Numbered from the stretch's first letter, positions 19,571-27,742 are shown. The stretch is DNA of 64,000 bases from Halostagnicola larsenii XH-48 (GCF_000517625.1 NZ_CP007055.1:1240001-1304000), one strand, 5' to 3'. The notes: generated by a model from the letters alone, not told the origin. A program made the numbers and translations.

Positions 19571-19876
19571 TTACGGACCGGGCGCGCCGATCGGTTCGGG
19601 CAGGCCGCCGTAGAAGAGCACGCCGATGATCATCGTGAGGACGAACATCCCGCCCCACATCATAGTGGTGATGCCGACGAGGTAGGACACGCCGAGCAGT
19701 TGGGACTTGATGTTGCGCGGTTCGCCGACGAACCAGGCGATGAGCATCACGTAGATGGGAACCAGAATGAGAGCGAAGATAACCCAGGTCCCCTCGTTGA
19801 CGAACCCGGTGAATCCGCCGGTTCCATCGTAGCCGTGATAGAGCAGGGTCGAAAGCGCCGTCGAAGCTAGACTCAT
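19571..19876 (-). CDS. Small membrane subunit of the NrfD-type redox complex
   Basis: The 101-residue protein has two predicted membrane helices (about WVIFALILVPIYVMLIAWFV, and the region VSYLVGITTMMWGGMFVLTMIIG). I do not recognise a named family. The ATG lies four bases inside the NrfD-like gene and is preceded by a strong ribosome site (19881-19889), so it is co-translated with it. By position it is most likely a third, membrane-anchoring subunit of the complex. Confidence 0.75.
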   Translation of the reverse strand: MSLASTALSTLLYHGYDGTGGFTGFVNEGTWVIFALILVPIYVMLIAWFVGEPRNIKSQLLGVSYLVGITTMMWGGMFVLTMIIGVLFYGGLPEPIGAPGP

Positions 19877-21231
19877 GCTTTCACCTCCTGCTCGGTGGCC
19901 GCAGTTGGTTCGTCGTGTTCGTGGTCCTCATTGAGATGTTCGATCGCGTGTAGTTCCACGACTGGAACCATCTTCGACAGCGAGAGGAAGAACAACACGA
20001 CCATGCCGATGGTGCCGACCAGCGAGAGCCACTCGATGACACTCGGGAAGTACTCGCCCGGCGTCGCCGCGTAGATGTGGAAGGTCGGGTGCAAGAATCC
20101 CTCGACGACGAACAGCAGTTTCTCGAGGAACGTTCCGGTCAGCACTGCGAGGCCGGCGACGATGGCCCGCGGCTTGCTAAACAGCGACGGGCGAATCGCC
20201 TGTGCGAAGATGTACGCAAGCGTCGCCGAGACAAGCCCCATCGAAACCAGATAGACCGGGTGGCCGATTTTGGCATCGGTCGCGGCCGAGTTGACGGATG
20301 GGCCGAGGAACGAGCCGTTGACCACCTGCTGGACCTGCAGCCACAGGAACAGCAGACAGAAGAAGCCGAGCCACAGGAGCAGTCCGCGGAAGATGTCGTC
20401 GGTGAAGATGTGCTCCCAGTCGTACGCGCGACGGAAGGCGTACGCGATGAGGATGACGCCGCTGATCGCCGAGGTCAGTGCGATGGTAAGGAACTGTGGC
20501 CCCTGAACCGCGCCGGTCCAGGCGGGCATCGCCGGAAGCACCGAGAACAGCCACGGGATAACGCCACCGTGAAGCAAGAGTGGTGCCATGATGATGACCG
20601 CCAGTGCGAGCCACCAGACCATCTGTTCGATGACCTCGTCTTCTTTCTCCGTGTAGCCGAGCGTCATCATCTTGTACACCGGTTCGAGGTAATCAGGTAA
20701 CTGATCGCGGAGTCGGTGAATGTCGTATCGAAGCGTCAATCCGAGGTAGGTCGCCGTCATCACGAAGTAGGCCGTGATGACAGTCACGTCCCACACGAGC
20801 GGCGAGTTGTTGACCGTGATGTGGAAGTGACCGAGGACGCTCGTGACCATCCGGTCCGGACGACCCATGTGAACCAGAATGTAGAATCCCGCGGCCGAGA
20901 GGCCGGCGAGGGTCAGCATTTCTGCGAGGCGGGCGACCGGCAGATACCGGTCCATACCGAGGAGTCGAACGGCGGCCGAGAGGATGATCCCGCCGTGTGC
21001 GATCCCGACCCACCAGATGAACGCGCCGATGTACAGTCCCCAGGTGGAGCCGCCACCGGAGCCCCAGTCGCCGAGGCCGGTGACGATCAGTCCCTGCTGG
21101 AGCTGATACGCCCACGCGACGAGAAAGGCACCGAGCGCGAGCGCTGAGACGCCGTACAGGACGACGTACTTCCTCGTGAACGTATTGATCGGTCGAAGGA
21201 TGTCCTCTTCTGAGGGCGTCTTGGTGCTCAT
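19873..21231 (-). CDS. NrfD/PsrC-like polytopic membrane subunit (quinone-interacting)
   Basis: This 452-residue protein has about ten hydrophobic helices. It shows NrfD-family features such as GLYIGAFIWWVGIAHGGIIL, an early AEMLTLAGLSAAGFYILVHMGRPDR and PLVWDVTVITAYF. NrfD/PsrC/HybB-type subunits exchange electrons with the membrane quinone pool through a ferredoxin subunit on the surface. It overlaps the ferredoxin gene by four bases upstream and the small membrane gene by four bases downstream. No molybdopterin catalytic subunit is encoded beside it, which is unusual for a classical Psr/Dms complex. Confidence 0.88.
   Translation of the reverse strand: MSTKTPSEEDILRPINTFTRKYVVLYGVSALALGAFLVAWAYQLQQGLIVTGLGDWGSGGGSTWGLYIGAFIWWVGIAHGGIILSAAVRLLGMDRYLPVARLAEMLTLAGLSAAGFYILVHMGRPDRMVTSVLGHFHITVNNSPLVWDVTVITAYFVMTATYLGLTLRYDIHRLRDQLPDYLEPVYKMMTLGYTEKEDEVIEQMVWWLALAVIIMAPLLLHGGVIPWLFSVLPAMPAWTGAVQGPQFLTIALTSAISGVILIAYAFRRAYDWEHIFTDDIFRGLLLWLGFFCLLFLWLQVQQVVNGSFLGPSVNSAATDAKIGHPVYLVSMGLVSATLAYIFAQAIRPSLFSKPRAIVAGLAVLTGTFLEKLLFVVEGFLHPTFHIYAATPGEYFPSVIEWLSLVGTIGMVVLFFLSLSKMVPVVELHAIEHLNEDHEHDEPTAATEQEVKA
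19881..19889 (-). promoter_or_regulatory. Shine-Dalgarno site for the small membrane subunit
   Basis: On the minus strand AGGAGGTGA lies seven bases after its GGAGG core from the ATG at 19876, inside the end of the NrfD-like coding region. It is unusually strong for this window and supports internal initiation within the three-gene message. Confidence 0.7.
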
Positions 21232-22853
21232 AGGGACACCCCAAAGTCACCGACGGTCCCCTCGTCAAGGACGTCCTTGCGGTTGTCGACGAGTTCGATC
21301 TCAGAGCCGTCAGCACGTTCAACACTTATATCGCTGTACGCGACAGGTGTCTCAGTCTGGTGGGCATTTGGACCGGGTTCGTTCCCGAAGTAGACGACGT
21401 TCGGGTTGGTCCCGATGTCCTCGAGCAGTTTGAAGTTCGAAGACGGCGAACCGGCGTAGTCTTCGAGCGCTCCCTGCGCGTCGTCTTCGTTGCCTCCCTC
21501 GAACTCCTCGTCCTCGCCGGGTTCGCTGGCGAGTTCGAGTTCGACGAGGACTTCCTGACTGTCGAGATCGAGGCCGTGCTCTTCGAGCACGTCAAAGACT
21601 TCGATGATCGACTCTTCGTACTGAACGGAATCAGCGTCGTCCTCACCGAAGTTTTCGGTGACGATTTCCGCTGCTTTCATGACGGTAAGCAGTTCTTCGG
21701 TGAGGTCTTCGGAGGCCTCGAGAACCGACTGAAGGTCAGAATCTGCTCCAGAGAGTGCATCCTCGAGATCCGAGGTCGATGGGAGACTGCTGTCGATCTC
21801 GACGAGAGCGCGACCTCTGGCTGCATTGTCGATATATCGCTGTGGGTCACTGGTCTCGCGTTTCATGTCGCCGAATTGGATCGCATCGGGCGGACAGGCG
21901 TCCTCGCAGGCCGACGTTCCGACCTTCTCCTCGCCGCTGAAGCCATCCTGGCGGGAGGGGCACATAGTACACTTGCTCATTACGCCACGGGGGGCGCGAC
22001 TGTCGACCCAGCGACCTCGGTCGTCATGCATGTGATCGCCGTCCATCTCCGAGTGATCGTCTGCGATCGCCTCTGCAGAAACGTCCGGTTCGTCCCATTG
22101 GAAGTAGTTGACGCCGTACGGACAGGCAACCTGACAGTACCGGCAGCCGATACAGACGTCGTAGTCGGTCAGAACCAGTCCGTCTCTGTCCCGCGTGTGG
22201 CGAGCGGTCGTCGGACAGACTTTCTCACACGGGGCGTCGGTACAGTGTTGGCACGGTCGGACGAGCCGGTTTCGGCTGCTGTCCGGACCGCCGTCCTCGT
22301 ACTCGAGGACGTACATCCAGTTGACTCCCTGATCGAGGTTGTTTTCCTCCGTACAGGCCTCGACACAGGAGAGACACCCGTCACAGCGCTCCAGATCGAT
22401 CGTCATCCCCCACTGGACGTCGCCCTGTTCGGTGGTTTCCGTTCCGCCTGCTTCGGCCGCGCTGACGCTCGGTTCGTCGCCGCCTTGCATGGAACCCCAC
22501 GCACCGATACCGATGGCGGCGCCGGCCCCCATCTTCTTCATAACGCCTCGGCGGCTGTCTTCGCCGTCGCCGCCGAGTCCTTTCAGCATCTCGGCGAAGC
22601 CGCCGGCGTTCTTTTTGGCCTCCTCGAAGGCTGCTTCCGTCGGCCGGTCGTCCTGGCCGAACTCTTCCATCATGTCCTCGTGGTACTTCTCGTGGAAGTC
22701 GGCCTCCGAGAGTTCGCCCTTGGTGACCCGCATCGCGTCCTGGGCCATTTTCATACCGAGGTCCGTGTCGTACTCGGTATCGTCGAGCATATCTTCGAGG
22801 TCGTTCTCCCATTCCTGTCCGAGCGGGTGGAACGACTCGTCGTCTGCGCTCAT
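21228..22853 (-). CDS. 16-cysteine 4Fe-4S ferredoxin subunit with internal twin-arginine segment and acidic insertion
   Basis: The 541-residue protein has sixteen cysteines in the DmsB/NrfC/HybA pattern: 157-160-163-167, 201-204-209-213, 234-237-240-244 and 295-298-316-320, enough for four [4Fe-4S] clusters. Before them is an acidic 100-residue extension, then RRGVMKKMGAGAAIGIG at 101-117, which resembles a twin-arginine segment but is internal. After the last cluster, about 120 acidic, helical residues (341-465) split the usual junction to the conserved tail FKLLEDIGTNPNVVYFG. It passes electrons between a redox partner and the NrfD-like subunit. First gene of the operon, with its own Shine-Dalgarno site. 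Confidence 0.88.
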   Translation of the reverse strand: MSADDESFHPLGQEWENDLEDMLDDTEYDTDLGMKMAQDAMRVTKGELSEADFHEKYHEDMMEEFGQDDRPTEAAFEEAKKNAGGFAEMLKGLGGDGEDSRRGVMKKMGAGAAIGIGAWGSMQGGDEPSVSAAEAGGTETTEQGDVQWGMTIDLERCDGCLSCVEACTEENNLDQGVNWMYVLEYEDGGPDSSRNRLVRPCQHCTDAPCEKVCPTTARHTRDRDGLVLTDYDVCIGCRYCQVACPYGVNYFQWDEPDVSAEAIADDHSEMDGDHMHDDRGRWVDSRAPRGVMSKCTMCPSRQDGFSGEEKVGTSACEDACPPDAIQFGDMKRETSDPQRYIDNAARGRALVEIDSSLPSTSDLEDALSGADSDLQSVLEASEDLTEELLTVMKAAEIVTENFGEDDADSVQYEESIIEVFDVLEEHGLDLDSQEVLVELELASEPGEDEEFEGGNEDDAQGALEDYAGSPSSNFKLLEDIGTNPNVVYFGNEPGPNAHQTETPVAYSDISVERADGSEIELVDNRKDVLDEGTVGDFGVSL

Positions 22854-22863
22854 CGGATTAGAA

Positions 22864-22870
22864 CACCTCC
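22864..22870 (-). promoter_or_regulatory. Shine-Dalgarno site of the ferredoxin subunit gene
   Basis: On the minus strand GGAGGTG is ten bases before the ATG at 22853. This operon therefore has a leadered message, unlike most genes in the window. Confidence 0.65.
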
Positions 22871-22890
22871 GGTGTGGCTGTTGAATTCAC

Positions 22891-22915
22891 GTGCGTTAAA
22901 CATGTTTGCACGCAA
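22891..22915. promoter_or_regulatory. Palindromic candidate operator before the redox operon
   Basis: AAACATGTTT at 22898-22907 is a perfect palindrome and overlaps a TTTAAC TATA-like patch on the minus strand. It is bracketed by CGTGC (22890-22894) and GCACG (22908-22912), a second, slightly off-centre dyad. The site is upstream of the ferredoxin gene and just beyond the 3' end of the HTH regulator gene, whose product is a plausible binder. The rest of 22854-23110 is A/T-rich and has no gene. Confidence 0.5.
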
Positions 22916-23110
22916 TCATATTTGGTCATTTGTGGAACCTCTACACCGTCTTCACCACTAGATCTGTTTCAAGTGTCGAGCCGATTTCCAGCGCTCGAGA
23001 ATTGGTGCGAATATATTCGTGTATTTATAAGCTACTCCGGGACGTTCGTCGGTAATTGATTATTGCACGATTGATAACAATTGCGCATGCTGCGCCGCTC
23101 CAACGGGAAA

Positions 23111-23785
23111 TTAACTCGGAGCGATCGACTCCCGCGTATTCGTACTCTCTTCGACGCGCGATAGATCATCGACGAACCGTTTGACGACCGTCTCTTCTGC
23201 TCGATGAAGCGTCTCACTGCAGGTCGATTTTGCGATGTCCAGATGACCGGCAAGTTCGGTCAACGAACACCGGCGCGGCGTGTCGTAGTACCCTTCTTCG
23301 ACGGCTGCAACCACGACCTCGAGCTGGCGTTCGGATAACAGTTGGCGGTCGCGCGACTCCTCTCGAACCGTTTCGATCCGGTACTGGATGCCGAATTGCT
23401 CGAGTTGATTCGCGAGTCCCGCGAGTCGTTGGCGCGTTCCCGTCACGTCGATCGTCGCCATCCCGTTTTGTATATCGACCGGCAATTCGATCGGCATTCC
23501 CGAGTCGCGCGACGAAAACAAAAGCAACGGACTCGTCGTTTCGAAGTGAATCGTCGCGTCGTTCTCGCCGCGGTCGATCGTCGAGAGTTCCGTGATCTGT
23601 TCGTGTTCGCTCATCGACTCTACGACACCGGCCACGTCGGGTCCGGTGACCTCCACGAGTGCGAATCCGGAGCTCGAGCCGGGAACGGCCGCGAGGACGC
23701 GAAACGTCGAATCGGGGTGTGCGGTCGACACCTGCTGGATCCATACCTGCTCCGGCAGCGTAATTGCGAGTGTTGCCTGTGCCAT
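23111..23785 (-). CDS. Bacterioopsin-activator-type HTH-10 transcriptional regulator
   Basis: This 224-residue protein has an N-terminal effector-like domain (about 1-150) and a C-terminal HTH-10 helix-turn-helix: LSERQLEVVVAAVEEGYYDT, then PRRCSLTELAGHLDIAKST, SETLHRAEETVVKRFVDDL. This is the archetypal haloarchaeal Bat-type DNA-binding domain, which often controls respiration genes in response to oxygen or redox state. The ATG at 23785 is chosen because the extra 13 residues upstream look like promoter DNA. It is encoded directly upstream of, and in the same direction as, the NrfD-type operon, with a palindromic site between them. Control of that operon is inferred. Confidence 0.9.
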   Translation of the reverse strand: MAQATLAITLPEQVWIQQVSTAHPDSTFRVLAAVPGSSSGFALVEVTGPDVAGVVESMSEHEQITELSTIDRGENDATIHFETTSPLLLFSSRDSGMPIELPVDIQNGMATIDVTGTRQRLAGLANQLEQFGIQYRIETVREESRDRQLLSERQLEVVVAAVEEGYYDTPRRCSLTELAGHLDIAKSTCSETLHRAEETVVKRFVDDLSRVEESTNTRESIAPS

Positions 23786-24022
23786 GATACCCGTTCTCTT
23801 GTAGGTCAGGACTCCGCCTACCAATATGTTCCTCCCGTTGCAACCAACTGGGAATGATCGAAAGGGCGACCGCAGACGCCCGTTTCCAGCACCCTCGGGT
23901 TTGGGGCGGCCGGGTCAGGCTCACCGAGGGCAGCCATGATTTGCACTCTACTGAAAAAGCGCGGAGCGATTGCGAAATCACCCCTATCACTATTAATCAA
24001 TGGGACTACATTATTCACAGAC

Positions 24023-24424
24023 ATGCGAGTCCAGTCTCGAGTTCGAACAATCGAACTACTGGTAGCGGTCGCACCTATCGTGACGATCATCGCCATTTTC
24101 GGTAGTCCGCCTGAGCTACTCTCTAAAATAGGAGAGACACCGCTTGGATCGGCGGCTATCGGCGGTTCGATTTGGGCTTTCCCGCCAGTACTAAGCGCCT
24201 TTGCCCTCTGTCGCGTGTACGTCACTGAACGGAGTATCAGCTCTGTGGTTATCGGCGGGCTGGGTGTTGTGACGCTCGGTCTTTTCCTGCTCAATGTTCG
24301 GACCGTGATCGTCACACCGGACATAACGTCGCCCGAGACAGGGATGTTCGTTGGTCCACTAATTGCTCTGTTCACCGGGTGTTTGCTGGGTGCAGCAATA
24401 CTGATTGGGGAAGCTATAAACTGA
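24023..24424 (+). CDS. Hypothetical four-helix membrane protein
   Basis: The 133-residue product begins MRVQSRVRTIELLVAVAP and has four hydrophobic segments (about 9-30, 45-70, 75-98 and 108-130). The ATG at 24023 sits about 28 bases after a CTATTAATC TATA-like box, giving a leaderless start. Base composition is lower in GC than the neighbouring genes. I recognise no family. The 211-residue frame on the opposite strand is a shadow. Confidence 0.6.
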   Translation: MRVQSRVRTIELLVAVAPIVTIIAIFGSPPELLSKIGETPLGSAAIGGSIWAFPPVLSAFALCRVYVTERSISSVVIGGLGVVTLGLFLLNVRTVIVTPDITSPETGMFVGPLIALFTGCLLGAAILIGEAIN

Positions 24425-24515
24425 GTATCTGAGAGTGTCATACACTCCCTCACAAGGCTTCATTTCGATCTCATCGAACAGAAATAGTTGCTCAGTATAC
24501 ATCCGTGCTATCCGT

Positions 24516-24674
24516 TTACGCTTCGACCCAAAACCAGAGGACACCGATCGAAGCATATACAATGCCGAAACCGGCGAAAATCAGATCATCATTCATAATA
24601 CCGAATACAGTCTGTGTACTTCCCAACCCGACCATCGCAGCCCCAATGAGACGCTGTACACGTTCTCGTTCCAT
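24516..24674 (-). CDS. Small two-helix membrane protein (52 residues)
   Basis: This short gene starts MERERVQRLIGAAMVGLGST and ends VLWFWVEA before TAA. Two hydrophobic segments (about 9-26 and 31-50) form a helical hairpin of the kind common among haloarchaeal small proteins. On the minus strand a GTATATC TATA-like box is about 26 bases upstream of the ATG, supporting a leaderless transcript. Two near-identical direct repeats lie just beyond that box (24713-24751). Function unknown. The overlapping plus-strand frame is less credible, with charged low-complexity sequence. Confidence 0.65.
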   Translation of the reverse strand: MERERVQRLIGAAMVGLGSTQTVFGIMNDDLIFAGFGIVYASIGVLWFWVEA

Positions 24675-24712
24675 TCGTTTTGAGGAATATACTGCAGATA
24701 TACATATTTCTA

Positions 24713-24751
24713 CTGTACTGAGCGATGCGTGCTTCGCCTGTACTAAGCGAT
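24713..24751. repeat. Direct repeats upstream of the small membrane protein gene
   Basis: CTGTACTGAGCGAT (24713-24726) and CTGTACTAAGCGAT (24738-24751) match at 13 of 14 positions and are 25 bases apart, about two and a half helical turns. They lie directly upstream of the minus-strand TATA-like box of the 52-residue gene, where an activator would bind. The rest of 24752-24900 has no supported gene. Confidence 0.45.
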
Positions 24752-24906
24752 TGGTTGATCGGGTATACCACTGTTCTATGACGGCCTAAAATACGTGACA
24801 GAACCCACCCAAGAATCCGAGGGTTCGGCGATGAATACTGAAGAAGGACAGCTACGAGAGACATACCAGTTTCACACAGAACAGCCGTTATCGGCGAGAT
24901 CGGGTT

Positions 24907-24924
24907 CGGTAACCACCGTTACCG
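24907..24924. promoter_or_regulatory. Inverted repeat in the promoter of the cobalamin adenosyltransferase gene
   Basis: CGGTAAC-CACC-GTTACCG is a perfect seven-base dyad with a four-base centre. It ends next to a GTTATGCG TATA-like patch that is about 27 bases before the ATG at 24953. This position suits a repressor or a BRE-competing regulator. Confidence 0.5.
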
Positions 24925-24952
24925 TTATGCGAGGGGGTCCTGAAGCCATCAC

Positions 24953-25486
24953 ATGGATATCTACACCGGCCGGGGAGACGACGGGCAGACCGACCTTCGA
25001 ACGATGGACAGGGTGTCGAAGGCGAGCCACCGCATCGAGGCCTACGGCACGGTCGACGAACTGAACGCCGTCATCGGAACGACTCGGCCCACCGAGTACG
25101 ACGACCTCGAGGCGAGACTCCGCGAGATTCAAAACCATCTCCACATCGTCCAGGCCGATTTCGCGAATCCCGACCCCGACGAGGACGACCCGAAAATCGA
25201 GGCCGAACACGTCGAGCGACTCGAGTCCTGGATCGACGAGTACGACGACGAACTCGAAGCTCTGACTTCGTTCATCCTCCCGAGCGGCGGCGACCTCGGG
25301 AGCAGCCTTCACTACGCGCGGACGATCTGTCGCCGGGCGGAGCGACGTGCCGTCGCGCTCGCCGGTGAAGAAGAGGTAAACGAGACCGCCGTCACGTACC
25401 TCAATCGCCTCTCCGACGCGCTCTTCGTCTTCGGCCGCGTCGCCAATGCTCGAGATGGGATTCCCGAAGAGAGCCCCACCTACTGA
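24953..25486 (+). CDS. pduO: PduO-type cob(I)alamin adenosyltransferase
   Basis: The 177-residue protein starts [23 protein letters not shown] and contains [16 protein letters not shown] and [28 protein letters not shown], the ATP- and corrinoid-binding signatures of the PduO/MMAB family. It transfers the adenosyl group of ATP to cob(I)alamin or a corrinoid precursor, making coenzyme B12. The ATG is about 27 bases after a TATA-like patch flanked by an inverted repeat. It is a stand-alone gene here; no other cobalamin gene is in the window. Confidence 0.94.
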   Translation: MDIYTGRGDDGQTDLRTMDRVSKASHRIEAYGTVDELNAVIGTTRPTEYDDLEARLREIQNHLHIVQADFANPDPDEDDPKIEAEHVERLESWIDEYDDELEALTSFILPSGGDLGSSLHYARTICRRAERRAVALAGEEEVNETAVTYLNRLSDALFVFGRVANARDGIPEESPTY

Positions 25487-25621
25487 GGACCCGCTGTCGC
25501 GCTCGGAGAGGACTGAGTCGACAGGAACGCTCTCGAGAACGATAGCATAGAGCGATCGAGGACTGTCCGGTCTGTCGGTCGTATCGAAACGCTTACTCCC
25601 GACAGGCCGGTGGAATCCTAT

Positions 25622-25900
25622 ATGAGCGACGACGCCGTTACGCCCGAGGACGTTCGCCACGTCGCGTCGCTGGCCCGGGTGGATCTCGAGGACGACGAGA
25701 TCGACCAGTTCACCGGCCAGTTCGCGGACATCCTCGAGTACTTCGAGACCCTAGACGAGGTTCCGTCGGTCGACCAGGACGCCGAACTCACGAACGTCAT
25801 GGAACCGGACGAGGTTCGCGAGTCACTCGACAGCGAGTCGGCACTCGAGAACGCACCGGAAACCGAAGACGGCTACTTCAAAGGGCCGAACGTCTCCTGA
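25622..25900 (+). CDS. gatC: Asp/Glu-tRNA amidotransferase subunit C
   Basis: The 92-residue protein has the GatC pattern VTPEDVRHVASLARVDLEDDEIDQFTGQ, ILEYFETLDEVPSVD and a C-terminal YFKGPNVS. It stabilises the GatA-GatB amidotransferase that converts misacylated Glu-tRNA(Gln) or Asp-tRNA(Asn) to the amide form. The ATG at 25622 gives the family start; an in-frame codon at 25610 lies in the promoter region. gatA follows after two bases. Confidence 0.95.
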   Translation: MSDDAVTPEDVRHVASLARVDLEDDEIDQFTGQFADILEYFETLDEVPSVDQDAELTNVMEPDEVRESLDSESALENAPETEDGYFKGPNVS

Positions 25901-25902
25901 TC

Positions 25903-27195
25903 ATGTCCGAGAATATCTTCATCACCGAGGAGACCCTCGAGGGCGACGAGGAGGGACCGCTCGCTGACAAAACCGTCGCCGTCAAGGACAACATTTCGAC
26001 CGAGGGCGTCCGGACCACCTGCGGGTCGAAGATGTTAGCGGAGTACGTCCCGCCCTACGACGCGACGGTCGTCTCCCGGCTCAAAGACGCCGGCGCGACC
26101 ATCGTCGGCAAGACGAACATGGACGAGTTCGGGATGGGAACGACGACCGAAACGTCCTTTTTCGGCTCCACGGACAACCCCGTCGCGCCCGGCCACGTTC
26201 CCGGCGGATCGTCGGGCGGATCCGCCGCGGCGGTCGCCGCCGGCGAAGCCGACCTCGCGCTCGGGTCCGATACCGGCGGCTCGATCCGCTGTCCGGCCGC
26301 TTTCTGCGGCGTCGTCGGCATCAAGCCGACCTACGGGCTGGTCTCGCGATACGGGCTGGTCGCCTACGGCAACAGCTTAGAGCAGATCGGCCCCTTCGGC
26401 TCGAGCGTCGAGGACGCCGCCTCGCTGCTCGACGTCATCGCCGGTCCGGACGACCGGGATGCGACGACTCGAGAATCACCGAATACCGACGGTGCTGCGG
26501 CCAGTTCCTACGCCGCAGCGGCCGACGGAGACGTCGACGGCCTGACCATCGGCGTTCCCACGGAACTACTCGAGGGCGCGGACGAGGGTGTCGTCGAAAC
26601 GTTCTGGGACGCCATCGACGACCTCGAGGAAGAGGGTGCGACGTACGAGGAAGTCAGTCTGCCGTCGGTCGAGCACGCCGTCGAAGCCTACTACGTGATC
26701 GCGATGTCGGAAGCGTCCTCGAACCTCGCGCGGTTCGACGGCGTTCGGTACGGCCACGCCGCCGGCGAGAAAGGCGAGAACGACAACTGGAACGAGGCGT
26801 TCTCGAAAGCGCGAAAGGAAGGCTTCGGCGACGAGGTCAAACGACGAATCCTACTCGGAACGTACGCGCTTTCGGCGGGCTATCACGACAAGTACTACAA
26901 GAAGGCACAGGACGCCAGAGCGTGGGTCAAACAGGACTTCGACGAGGCGCTTTCGAACGCCGACGTGCTCGCCTCGCCGACGATGCCCGTGCCGCCGTTC
27001 GAACTCGGCGAGAGTCTCGAGGACCCGCTGACGATGTACCTCGCCGACGCCAACACGGTGCCGGTCAACCTCGCAAATCTGCCCGCGATTTCGGTACCTG
27101 CGGGCGAGACCGATGGACTTCCGGTCGGGATCCAGCTCGTGGGACCAGCCTTCGGCGAGCGCGAGATTATTCGCGCCGGCAGCGCGCTCGAGTAA
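25903..27195 (+). CDS. gatA: Asp/Glu-tRNA amidotransferase subunit A (amidase)
   Basis: This 430-residue amidase releases ammonia from glutamine for transamidation of Glu-tRNA(Gln) or Asp-tRNA(Asn). The amidase triad is visible: Lys28 in VAVKDNIS, then the serine-rich block VPGGSSGGSAAAVAAG and GSDTGGSIRCPAAFCG. It ends soon after PVGIQLVGPAFGEREIIRAG. The length is slightly shorter than bacterial GatA (about 480), as usual for haloarchaea. gatC is immediately upstream; gatB is not in the window. Confidence 0.96.
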   Translation: MSENIFITEETLEGDEEGPLADKTVAVKDNISTEGVRTTCGSKMLAEYVPPYDATVVSRLKDAGATIVGKTNMDEFGMGTTTETSFFGSTDNPVAPGHVPGGSSGGSAAAVAAGEADLALGSDTGGSIRCPAAFCGVVGIKPTYGLVSRYGLVAYGNSLEQIGPFGSSVEDAASLLDVIAGPDDRDATTRESPNTDGAAASSYAAAADGDVDGLTIGVPTELLEGADEGVVETFWDAIDDLEEEGATYEEVSLPSVEHAVEAYYVIAMSEASSNLARFDGVRYGHAAGEKGENDNWNEAFSKARKEGFGDEVKRRILLGTYALSAGYHDKYYKKAQDARAWVKQDFDEALSNADVLASPTMPVPPFELGESLEDPLTMYLADANTVPVNLANLPAISVPAGETDGLPVGIQLVGPAFGEREIIRAGSALE

Positions 27196-27287
27196 GAAGC
27201 GTCCACAGCACGATCAAAGACCGAATTGCGGTTTCTGGTATCGATGACTTTCCTCGCGCCGACGGTACGATACTCGAACGATACCGC

Positions 27288-27626
27288 CTACTCGAGCAGA
27301 TTCTCCTCGACCCGACAGCCACAGGGATACGCATTGTGGTGGGTCGGAACCAGTTGAACCACTGCGGTAACCGGCAGTCCACAGTTCGGGCACTCGGGCT
27401 GGGAAGACGGGGGCTCGTCGGTCACCCAGACCCCCTGCTTCGTCACGACGAGCGAGACGCCGCGCACCTCGAGGCGAACCTCGACCGCGTCACCGCCCGT
27501 GTCGAGCAGTCGTGCGAGCGCTTCGGGATCGAACTCCCTGCCGAGTTGGTAGGCGTCTCGAGGAACGCCCTGTTTCTCGAGGGTTCGGACGATGTCCACG
27601 ACCAGACTGTCAGCCGTCGCCGTCAT
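27288..27626 (-). CDS. HalOD1-like domain fused to a small zinc ribbon
   Basis: The 112-residue protein has an N-terminal region (about 5-75: IVRTLEKQGVPRDAYQLGREFDPEALARLLDTG, then VEVRLEVRGVSLVVTKQGVWV, quoted in parts) that resembles the haloarchaeal HalOD1 output domain. It ends with a cysteine pair cluster, CPNCG and CGC, likely to bind zinc. HalOD1 domains are of unknown biochemical role and are often found alone or at the end of sensor proteins. It converges with gatA, 92 bases away. The HalOD1 assignment is from pattern similarity only. Confidence 0.6.
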   Translation of the reverse strand: MTATADSLVVDIVRTLEKQGVPRDAYQLGREFDPEALARLLDTGGDAVEVRLEVRGVSLVVTKQGVWVTDEPPSSQPECPNCGLPVTAVVQLVPTHHNAYPCGCRVEENLLE

Positions 27627-27734
27627 CGCTCGCGGTCACCCTCGAGTGCGCGTGCCGTTCTCGGCGGTGCGGTCGCTGGCGGTGTGTGAGCGGAGAGCGG
27701 CGGTAGTCGACTTCGATTCGTCTGTCGGACGGGA

Positions 27735-27742
27735 TGTTTAAG
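27735..27742 (+). promoter_or_regulatory. TATA box of the structured RNA candidate
   Basis: TGTTTAAG is a good haloarchaeal TATA-like element, 25-28 bases before about 27764. It stands in an otherwise GC-rich segment. It would start transcription a few bases before the first helix of the folded segment. Confidence 0.5.

Noticed and set aside
23818-24453. 211-residue minus-strand frame
   Set aside because: Overlaps the membrane protein gene at 24023 and includes the HTH gene promoter; sequence shows no family pattern.
24795-25064. 89-residue plus-strand frame before the adenosyltransferase
   Set aside because: Runs through the promoter dyad and into the real gene in another frame.
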